Below, in pieces: positions 1-5,700 of a stretch of 5,920 nt of DNA; position 1 is the first letter of the stretch, and each line of letters opens with the position of its first letter. Under the pieces are notes generated by a model. The model was not told the origin of the DNA. It made no database searches and was given only the letters and a program-made list of their open reading frames with translations. The position numbers and the translations under genes are program-made. Origin of the DNA: Acidobacteriota bacterium (GTDB lineage: Bacteria; Acidobacteriota; Vicinamibacteria; Vicinamibacterales; UBA2999); NCBI GenBank assembly GCA_013813075.1, contig JACCSI010000604.1:1-5920 (forward strand). The letters are read 5' to 3'.

Positions 1-495
1 CTCTGCTCCTTCGGCTCCGACTTTCTCGAAGCGGGGCTGGGGCTCGGCATCTCCGCGCTCAGAATCGCGGCGCATCCGCGCACACGACGCCATCGCGTCG
101 TCGAGCGCTACCCGCAGGTGGTCGATATTTTTTGCACGCGTCATCCCGAGGCGCCCCCGACCCTGGAGATCGTTTGCGCGGACTGGTTCACGTTCATCGA
201 GAGCGCCCCCGCCGAGGGAGTCGACGGAATCTTCTTCGATCCTGCACTTCCGGAATCGACGTGGAACGACGGCGACTTTTGGGACCGCTTCACGCCGCTG
301 ATGCACCGTGCGCTCAAGGTCGGCGGAGCCTTCGTGCCGTTCTTCACCACGCGTCCGTACCTGCGTTGGCAATACTTCTCTCACTTCGACCGCATCATCG
401 TCGAGCGCCGGCCGTTTCGTGCGTACGACACCACGAGTTACACTGCGAGCACTTCGGGGGACGCGTTCATTCAGTGCTTCGTCAAGACGCAGTAG
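1..495 (+). CDS. Class I SAM-dependent methyltransferase, GAMT-like, 5' end missing
   Basis: The frame is open from base 1 to the TAG at 493-495 and gives the last 164 residues; the true start lies left of the window. Residues 10-19 read EAGLGLGISA, the glycine-rich SAM-binding loop (motif I) of Rossmann-fold methyltransferases. VVERYP (33-38) supplies the acidic residue expected after strand 2. CADWFTF (59-65) sits where the adenine-contacting acidic residue is usual. VDGIFFDPALPESTW (74-88), then FWDRFTPLMHRALKVGGAFVPF (93-114, core KVGGA), matches the layout of guanidinoacetate N-methyltransferase (GAMT), which reads FDGILYDTYPLSEETW and then LLKPGG. Roughly 40-60 N-terminal residues are missing. 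The substrate cannot be read from this fragment: GAMT-like folds also occur in protein-arginine and small-molecule methyltransferases. It is probably cytosolic. The ATG at 301 and GTG at 118 are internal. No downstream partner is close, so it is the last gene of its transcript. Confidence 0.8.
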   Translation, partial: LCSFGSDFLEAGLGLGISALRIAAHPRTRRHRVVERYPQVVDIFCTRHPEAPPTLEIVCADWFTFIESAPAEGVDGIFFDPALPESTWNDGDFWDRFTPLMHRALKVGGAFVPFFTTRPYLRWQYFSHFDRIIVERRPFRAYDTTSYTASTSGDAFIQCFVKTQ

Positions 496-855
496 GTCGG
501 CCCCGACAGCGCCATCGCCTCGGGCGGTGACGTCGCCTGCTCGACGTCGCAAATTTGCATCGAACTGCTTTCCTGTGACGTTCGGTCCGGCCACGCATGG
601 CGAGTGAATCCTGGTGGCGCCACGCTCCCGATTGAGGTGTTTGACCGACCGTAAATCGTGAAGTGAGCCAATCATCGGGACGGCCAACATATCCGCTGTC
701 AGGTTGTTAAAAGTCCGCGGAAACCGGTCGGCCGGTTGCTGGCACGAGTCGGTCCGGGGGGACAAACCTACCTCTTCTTCACATCACAAGGCTAAACGAC
801 CCTGCCGGGCGGCGGCATAAGGCTTGAAGTGTCTAGCCCACGTGGAGCAAACGCA
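496..855. other. Intergenic region without a convincing gene; several short inverted repeats
   Basis: I find no credible coding frame, tRNA or rRNA here. Short open frames crossing the region are overlaps in the wrong frame of the methyltransferase gene. Visible structure: GACGTCGC occurs twice (529-536 and 543-550), directly followed by the perfect palindrome GCAAATTTGC (549-558). GTGGCGCCAC (614-623) is a second perfect palindrome. AACCGG-TCGG-CCGGTT (722-737) is a 6-bp hairpin. None is followed by a T tract, so they are not ordinary intrinsic terminators. The promoter of the small-gene cassette should lie here, but I cannot pick out convincing -35 and -10 boxes. Confidence 0.6.
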
Positions 856-876
856 ATGTGCTGCTCGGAGGGGTCA

Positions 877-945
877 ATGACAACGCGTCGTGATGGCGTT
901 GAACACGTCGGCGCGTCGGGCGACGGGAGCAGACGGTGTCGCTGA
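877..945 (+). CDS. Possible 22-aa leader peptide ORF heading the small-gene cassette
   Basis: The ATG at 877 follows GGAGGGG (867-873), with the GGAGG core about five bases away, which is good start context. The frame ends in TGA at 943-945 and overlaps the next gene's GTG start (936) by ten bases. The product is 22 residues (MTTRRDGVEHVGASGDGSRR then CR), hydrophilic and basic. An in-frame ATG at 856, with GGAG at 844-847, would give 29 residues. I recognise no family. It could be a translated leader that couples translation into the 936 gene, or only a spurious short frame with a lucky purine-rich stretch. The ribosome-binding sequence and the overlap support it; length and lack of homology weigh against it. 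Confidence 0.25.
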   Translation: MTTRRDGVEHVGASGDGSRRCR

Positions 946-1100
946 TCTACGTCGTCGGTGCAATGATCACCGGCTTACTGGCAGCGGGCATTGTGCGCGC
1001 GCTTCGACGCGCCATTCGCGGCGCACGTGTCGCCCGTGAACTGGACCAGATTCATCGCGACGCCTACCGAGAACGCGCTGGCGCGCGAGGTCGCGGGTAA
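936..1100 (+). CDS. Small single-pass membrane peptide (54 aa), unknown function
   Basis: This GTG-started frame is preceded by GGGAG (925-929) six bases upstream and ends in TAA at 1098-1100. The last A of that stop is the first base of the next gene's ATG (TAATG). The product begins VSLIYVVGAMITGLLAAGIV, so residues about 3-23 form one hydrophobic helix. An arginine-rich amphipathic tail (RRAIRGARVARELDQIHRDA, 24-43) and a Gly/Arg end follow. This suggests an inner-membrane peptide with a short N-terminus and a positively charged cytoplasmic tail. Such proteins are common among phage and mobile-element accessory genes, but also occur in housekeeping settings. It is too short and generic to name. 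It has no catalytic or metal-binding residues and no cysteine. Calling it a gene rests on start context, the hydrophobic/basic layout, G/C at third positions and tight coupling downstream. Confidence 0.55.
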   Translation: MSLIYVVGAMITGLLAAGIVRALRRAIRGARVARELDQIHRDAYRERAGARGRG

Positions 1101-1309
1101 TGCGACTCATCTGCCGGCTGTTTGGCCACGAACCTTTTATCTACGACGCGCTCGCCGACGGTACGAAGATTCGCGGCTGCCCGCGCTGCGGCGCCTACGT
1201 CAGGCGCGAGACGAGTGATCCGCGGCCGCGATCGAATCCTGCGATCTGGAAGTGGCAGTTACATGACCGCTTGCGGCTCCGGTCGATCCGCGGGGGGAAA
1301 GCGGCGTGA
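1100..1309 (+). CDS. Small zinc-ribbon-like protein with CRLFGH motif (69 aa), phage-type
   Basis: The ATG at 1100 overlaps the preceding TAA by one base, and GAGG (1087-1090) lies nine bases upstream. The frame closes with TGA at 1307-1309, which overlaps the next gene's GTG by four bases (GTGA). The protein opens MRLICRLFGHEPF and continues to IRGCPRCGAYVRRE. C5, H10, C27 and C30 form a plausible four-ligand zinc site: a knuckle-like CxxxxH plus a classical CxxC. The CRLFGH...CxRCG layout is the one seen in short prophage-encoded proteins such as the DUF1660 type; that resemblance is from memory of the motif and was not searched. The rest (35-69) is basic and probably disordered. The role is unknown. 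A small nucleic-acid- or protein-binding zinc protein is the natural guess. Confidence 0.65.
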   Translation: MRLICRLFGHEPFIYDALADGTKIRGCPRCGAYVRRETSDPRPRSNPAIWKWQLHDRLRLRSIRGGKAA

Positions 1310-1608
1310 CCGCCCTCGACGTCGTTGCACCGGTACTGGCGCGGCGCTGCGCATTCGACGAGATCGCCTGCGACATCGAAGTCGCGGTCCACGAGGTCAC
1401 GGATGAGGGCTTGACCTTCCGTGCGCTGGCCTTTTTCGCCGTGCCCGGAACAGGCCAGGGCAAGTCGGTTGTCAACGATCGCGGCTTGCCACTCGTCGCC
1501 GTTGGTAGGTCACCCAGCAAAGCCGCATCGTGCTTGGCATCCGCACTCAGGCGCAGGTATGGGCGCGGGGCCATGCCGGCGGTCGCCCACACCGATTGTC
1601 GCTCGTAG
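1306..1608 (+). CDS. Unrecognised 100-aa protein, third gene of the coupled cassette
   Basis: The GTG at 1306 shares GTGA with the upstream stop, and GGGGGGA (1292-1298) lies seven bases before it, so translational coupling is likely. The frame ends in TAG at 1606-1608. The product starts MTALDVVAPVLARRCAFDEI. Its middle reads like an alternating beta-strand domain (IACDIEVAVHEV, then LTFRALAFFAVPGTG), followed by SPSKAASCLASALRRRYG, probably a helix. I see no catalytic motif, signal peptide or membrane helix. Cysteines (15, 22, 71, 97) show no metal-binding spacing. Third codon positions are strongly G/C throughout the first 80 codons, supporting a real gene. The last 12 or so residues look less protein-like. 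A small alpha/beta domain is all that can be said. Confidence 0.55.
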   Translation: MTALDVVAPVLARRCAFDEIACDIEVAVHEVTDEGLTFRALAFFAVPGTGQGKSVVNDRGLPLVAVGRSPSKAASCLASALRRRYGRGAMPAVAHTDCRS

Positions 1609-1616
1609 CGGCAATC
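1594..1616 (+). terminator. Hairpin overlapping the end of the small-gene cassette, possible terminator
   Basis: GATTGTCGC (1594-1602) and GCGGCAATC (1608-1616) pair as a 9-bp stem with one G-U wobble and a five-base loop TCGTA. The TAG stop codon (1606-1608) lies in the loop and the first base of the right arm. Downstream is AATTGTCCTGTTGTCTTGTC, which is T-rich for this genome but not a clean T run. An intrinsic terminator of moderate strength is plausible; mRNA 3'-end protection is the alternative. Confidence 0.4.
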
Positions 1617-1660
1617 AGAATTGTCCTGTTGTCTTGTCGGTCAGGCGCGATGGCGGACGC

Positions 1661-1684
1661 GCGCGCAGTGGCCGGTCTGCGCGC
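1661..1684 (-). terminator. GC hairpin just downstream of the fmdB-type gene
   Basis: GCGCGCAG (1661-1668) and CTGCGCGC (1677-1684) form a perfect 8-bp inverted repeat around TGGCCGGT. It starts 11 bases beyond the minus-strand stop of the FmdB-type gene. No T run follows on either strand, so it would need Rho or act as a pause or 3'-end stabiliser. Together with the hairpin at 1594-1616 it fills the gap between two convergent genes. Confidence 0.35.
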
Positions 1685-1695
1685 TAGCCGACACG

Positions 1696-1941
1696 CTAGT
1701 CGTTGTGGTGCAGTTCGTATTCCCGCTGAGCGCGGTTGATCTCACCGGCTTGCTTGGAGTCGCGCTTTTTGGCCGCCTTGAGGGCTTGCGCGTGCGTGCT
1801 GTCTGACCTCACAGCCGGCAACGAGATCAGCCGCTCGAGCTGTTCACCGTTGCAGTCCGGACAAGCTAGCGTCGTGCCCTTAAGCACGAGCAACTCAAAA
1901 TCGCGTCCGCAACCCTGACAGTGATATTCGAAAATGGGCAC
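1696..1941 (-). CDS. FmdB-family zinc-ribbon protein (81 aa)
   Basis: The start is the GTG at 1941 (minus strand), giving VPIFEYHCQGCGRDFELLV, the hallmark N-terminus of FmdB/CxxC_CxxC_SSSS putative regulators (usually MPxYEYxCxxCG). AGGAG at 1953-1949 lies seven bases upstream, which decides the start; the open frame continues to 2388 but that extension runs antisense through vapBC. Two CxxC knuckles, C8/C11 and C27/C30, bind one zinc. Residues 31-45 (GEQLERLISLPAVR) match the family's turn into its variable tail, and 46-81 are a charged, probably helical tail. The family is named after FmdB of the formamidase cluster in Methylophilus, a putative regulator. In most bacteria its role is undetermined. 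The protein is cytosolic and of usual length. It converges with the small-gene cassette and diverges from vapBC, with 87 bases between the starts. Confidence 0.9.
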   Translation of the reverse strand: MPIFEYHCQGCGRDFELLVLKGTTLACPDCNGEQLERLISLPAVRSDSTHAQALKAAKKRDSKQAGEINRAQREYELHHND

Positions 1942-2028
1942 CGGTGAGCTCCTGGGGCAGCGTACCAGACTTCGGGCGTGGTTGCACTCAAGCGTCCGTC
2001 GGCGTAGTAATACTGGTAATATTCTTAC
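1942..2028. promoter_or_regulatory. Divergent promoter region with AT-rich candidate VapBC operator/promoter
   Basis: All promoters for the FmdB-type gene (-) and vapBC (+) must lie in these 87 bases. The right part (2005-2028) is strikingly AT-rich for this DNA. It contains GTAATA twice, at 2007-2012 and 2016-2021 (nine-base period), and an imperfect dyad AATAC-TGGTA-ATATT (2009-2023). TAATAT (2017-2022) is a reasonable -10 box and would place the first transcribed base at about 2029, the A of the antitoxin ATG. AbrB-type antitoxins bind such AT-rich dyads in their own promoters, so this is the likely autoregulatory operator. No convincing -35 box is visible on either strand. Confidence 0.5.
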
Positions 2029-2253
2029 ATGAAGCTCACCACTAAAGGTCAGCTGACGATTCCGCTCGAGATCCGCGAGCGCCTGGGACTGTTGCCGTAC
2101 ACGGAAGTCGAGTTCGAAGTGGACGGCGACGCGGTAAAGATTCGCAAGGCCACCCGAAGCACGCGGCGGGGCCAGAATCTCATCGCACGCATGCGCGGAA
2201 CTGCCACCAGCGGCCTCACAACTGACGACATTCTGGCGCTGACGCGGCGTTAG
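2029..2253 (+). CDS. vapB: AbrB/MazE/SpoVT-type antitoxin (VapB), 74 aa
   Basis: The N-terminus MKLTTKGQLTIPLEIRERLG, followed by LPYTEVEFEVDGDAVKIRKA, is the swapped-hairpin SpoVT-AbrB DNA-binding domain (residues 1-43); TKGQLTIP is its signature. Residues 44-74 form a basic linker and end in SGLTTDDILALTRR, the C-terminal segment by which VapB/AbrB antitoxins typically contact the PIN toxin. The known role is to neutralise VapC by direct binding and, with VapC, to repress the operon. The stop (TAG 2251-2253) is ten bases before the vapC ATG, so the two genes are co-transcribed. No Shine-Dalgarno sequence precedes the ATG: the upstream bases are GGTAATATTCTTAC. The protein begins almost directly at the domain, which fits a leaderless or near-leaderless start. 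No better upstream start exists in frame. Confidence 0.92.
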   Translation: MKLTTKGQLTIPLEIRERLGLLPYTEVEFEVDGDAVKIRKATRSTRRGQNLIARMRGTATSGLTTDDILALTRR

Positions 2254-2263
2254 CCGAGGAGGT

Positions 2264-2671
2264 ATGGTTGCACCGACGCTGGTCGACAGCAACGTCATCC
2301 TCGACATCGTCACCGAGGATCCGGTCTGGCAAGACTGGTCGGCCGACGCGCTTGCACGGTGCGCAGACCGGGGCCGGCTCGTTATCAATCCGCTGATCTA
2401 TGCCGAAGTCTCTATCGGCTTTGAACGGATCGAGGACTTAGAGGATGCGTTGCCTGGGGATTACTTCACGCGCGAGCCCCTGCCCTGGCAATCCGCCTTT
2501 CTTGCCGGCAAGGCGTTTCACTCGTATCGGAAGCGGCAAGGCGTAAAGCGACATCCTCTGCCCGATTTCTATATTGGCGCCCACGCCGCACTTTACGCGT
2601 ACACCTTACTGACCCGAGACCCCCGCCACTACCGCACCTACTTTCCCCGATTGCGCCTGATCTCACCGTAG
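2264..2671 (+). CDS. vapC: PIN-domain ribonuclease toxin (VapC), 135 aa
   Basis: This is the toxin of the type II VapBC pair: a Mg2+/Mn2+-dependent PIN endoribonuclease. Known VapC targets are tRNAs or the rRNA sarcin-ricin loop; the target here cannot be read. The acidic active site is complete: D8 in TLVDSNVILDI, E48 in NPLIYAEVS, D101 in HPLPDFYIGAHA and D119 in LLTRDPRHYRTYFP. YFPRLRLISP is the usual C-terminal strand. Length is normal, so the gene looks intact. AGGAGGT (2257-2263) is a perfect Shine-Dalgarno match but abuts the ATG, with a single base between AGGAGG and the start codon. The closest downstream alternative, a CTG at 2279, would cut into the first PIN strand, so the ATG is kept. 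Poor spacing may hold toxin synthesis below that of antitoxin, which is inference. Confidence 0.93.
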   Translation: MVAPTLVDSNVILDIVTEDPVWQDWSADALARCADRGRLVINPLIYAEVSIGFERIEDLEDALPGDYFTREPLPWQSAFLAGKAFHSYRKRQGVKRHPLPDFYIGAHAALYAYTLLTRDPRHYRTYFPRLRLISP

Positions 2672-2682
2672 CGACAACATCC

Positions 2683-2708
2683 GGGCGGGACCGTTTTTGG
2701 CCCCGCCC
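2683..2708. terminator. Strong GC hairpin between convergent vapC and receptor genes
   Basis: GGGCGGG (2683-2689) pairs with CCCGCCC (2702-2708). CC/GG pairing continues inside after one A-C mismatch, leaving a short loop that contains TTTTT. The hairpin sits 11 bases after the vapC stop and 22 bases beyond the receptor stop, so it can serve both transcripts. No T tract follows on either strand (the T run is in the loop), so it is not a canonical intrinsic terminator. Confidence 0.5.
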
Positions 2709-2730
2709 TGTGCCGTTGCCTCCTCGCGAG

Positions 2731-5700
2731 TTACCACCGCACGTCGGCGCCGAAACGGATGATTCGCCCCTGCAGAATCACTGACGGTTGGTGGTAAGTC
2801 GCCGCGCCAAACTGAGCCGTGGCCACACCGGTGTAATCGTCGGAATTCAGTGCGTTGAACACATCGAGCTTCGGCAGGACGCTGATGCCAGCAAACTCGA
2901 AGCGCTTGCTCATCGCCAAATCAAGCTGATTAATTCGCGGCGTGTGTTCGGTCTCAGGGGCCACCAGCGGCACGTTCAGTGTCGCTGCGCCAGACGCGGC
3001 CAGGTTCGGAATCACCAGCGCGCCGGGCGTGCACGGGCCCGTGCAGCCGGGCGCGTACCGCATCGTCGGTGTCACTTGCCAGAATGTGGCCAGCCCATTT
3101 GGTCGATCGAACCCGGTGCCGGCCGTAAACCCACCGTACGCCTGGGCCGCAGTACCCGTCACGTAGCCATTGAGGTTCTGTAGCGCCATGCTAACCGAGA
3201 TGCCGTACCACGGGAGCGGGTAAACCACGGTCGCCTTGAACTGCTTCTGCCACGGAATGCCGCTTTCGCTCTGATCGCAATACGCCAGCCGGTTGGGGTC
3301 GCTCGCCGCCGCGACGCACGTGTTGTTGAGGGAGCGCTCGATGTTAACGCCGCCGAAGGCGCGGACGCCGCGCCGCATCCGCGCGTTGAAGCCCAGGTCG
3401 AAGCCGTTGTACCAGCGCTTCATGTCACTGCTGGTGCTATCGATGTTCGCGACGCTGCTGGAGAACGCGGGCTTTACGGTGTAGACGCGGATGACCTCGC
3501 CGTCCAGCGGGCTGACGACATCGACCGGATCGTAACTGTTGATGTCGCGGAGGCTGTTCGAGCGCATGGTGATGTTCTTGAAATCGCTGCGGAAGTACTC
3601 GAATGACACGCTCACGCCCGGCATGACTTCCTGCGTGATCCCGGCGTTGAATGCCATCTGGTAGGGACGCTTCAGACCTGGATCGAACTGTGCGAGTGAC
3701 CGCACGCCGAAGTTTACCGGCAGGTTGGTGAAATTGATTTCGCAGCCGGGGGTCAGATAGGCGCAGCCCCGTTCGCCCTGCGCGATGTCGTCGCCGTTGA
3801 TATCGGTCCACGGCAACTGCTGCGACGTCAGGGCGGTCGGATTGTACAGCTGCGCAAAACCGGTCGTGGCCGCGGTCACAAACTTGTTGTAACCGGCACG
3901 AACTGCCGTCCGCCCAGTACCGGTCACATCGTAGACGACCGACAGACGCGGCGACACGTTGCTCCAGACGGGCAGCACGATGTCGTCGTACGCCGGCACG
4001 TTGGCGAAACGCCCGATCTGCGCCGTCTGTCCGACAATGCGCTGTTTCACGTAGTCGAATCGCGCGCCGTAGTTGATGGTCAGCTTATTGAGATTCCACG
4101 AGTCCTGCGCGTAGATGCCCAAGTTGGCGTCGAGGTCCTCCTGCACTTCAAGCGGCGTGTTGAGCACCGTCACCCTGAGGGGAGCGCCATTGTTGTAGGT
4201 CTGATAAAGATCGGCGTTGGCGTTGTTGTAGCGGCGGAAAAAACCCCATTGGTACATGACGCCAACCTTGAAGTTGTGCGAGCCGGTGACGTAGGACGCC
4301 GCCGATTGAAGGTTGTAGCGATCGGGGTAGTTCCCAAGCTGCGCGCTCGACGCGTTCCAGAGCAGTTGCGTGCTGGTGTCGTCCTTGCGCACGTTGCGGT
4401 ACCAATCATCGGTGTTGCGTTCGGCAAGGATGCCGGGCTGGTATAGATTGTCGTAACGTTCGCGGTTGAAGGAGAAGCCGTTCTCGAGCAGCAACCTCGA
4501 TGATGCGGTTGAGGTCCACTTCAACGAACCGGTCGCAAAAGTCGGCGTGTTCCAGATGACCGACGCGGTTCGCGGATCGGTCCGGGCCCCCATCGCGTGA
4601 CCGCGAAGACGCAGTGCGCGATCCATGTAGGCCGCCACCTTGTTCTTCTCGGACATCTGCCAGGTCAGCCGGACAACCGGGTTGTCCATCTTCTCGTCCG
4701 AGACACCTTGTTCGCAGCTGCCCGGATTATTCTGGCAATCGCGGAAGCCCTGCGGAAACGGCACACCCGCCGGTGTGACAAAGGTGTTGGCGATCGGTTT
4801 GTCGTATTGCGCCTTGCGATAGGCGCCATAGAACCACAGCGTGTTGCGAACGAGTGGGCCGCCCTGCTCGACGTTGACCTCGTAGAAGTTCGCGATGCGG
4901 TCGACACCGCTCACACCCAGCGACCTGAGCCTGTCGGTCAGGTTGTCGCCCTGCCAGTCCGCCGGCGATTTGGCAAACTTGAAGCCGCCATGAAACTCGT
5001 TGCCGCCGTCTTTCGGCACCAGGTTCATGTTGACGCCGCCGGTCAGGGTTTCCGCAGAACCGCCCGCAGTCTGATACACCGCTTCCTGCGTCATCGCCTC
5101 GTTGTGATACGCCTGAACCGCACCGTCACCCATGAGGCCATTGGTCATCAGCCCGTCGACCAGGACCACTGTCTTCGCCCCACCCTGGCCGCGAATGGCG
5201 AAGTAGGTCTGCTGCATCGCGCGCGATCCGCCGACATCGGGCGCATTCAACGTGACACCGACTACGAGCTGGCCGAGGCCTTGAATGGTCTTGGCAGTCG
5301 GCACGGCATCCAGGACGTCCCGCGAAAGCACCTGCTGCTTCACGTTGCTTTGCACGTCGACGACGGGCGTGGCGCCGGAGACGGTAATCGACTCCTGGAG
5401 TTGACCGACCGCGAGCTCAACGTTGATGGTGGCCGTAAAGTTGGAGCCGAGCTCCACGCCCTGACGGGTGACGGTGTTGAACCCGGCAAGCGTGTAAGTA
5501 AGGGTGTAGGTACCGGGGCGCAGGTCGATGATGCGATAGACGCCGTTCTCGTCAGTGACTGCGGAGCGAACTTTTTCAATCAGCGCGGGACTGCCGGCCT
5601 CAACCGTCACGCCGGGCATCACTGCCCCCGATGCGTCTCTGACAATTCCTGCGAATGCACTCTGTGCCCACGCCGTGCTTGGCGCGGCGGCTAGAAACGC

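Noticed and set aside
471..671. A 66-codon minus-strand open frame over the end of the methyltransferase gene
   Set aside because: It overlaps the methyltransferase 3' end, lacks a ribosome-binding sequence I can see, and gives no recognisable protein.
697..876. Possible insertion-sequence left end beginning TGTCAG at 697, as in IS21-type TGT...ACA ends
   Set aside because: No transposase is encoded downstream. The only CTGACA nearby (1915-1920) lies inside the FmdB-type gene, and I find no terminal repeats or target duplication.
1942..2388. N-terminal extension of the FmdB-type frame to a 230-residue protein
   Set aside because: The extension is antisense to vapB and the start of vapC. The FmdB signature begins exactly at the GTG at 1941, which has its own ribosome-binding sequence.
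4597..5694. A 365-codon plus-strand open frame opposite the receptor gene
   Set aside because: It is antisense to the signal-peptide, plug and early barrel coding region of a clear TonB-dependent receptor. Its product is a low-complexity string rich in Arg, His, Val and Leu, as expected when G/C-rich third positions are read backwards.
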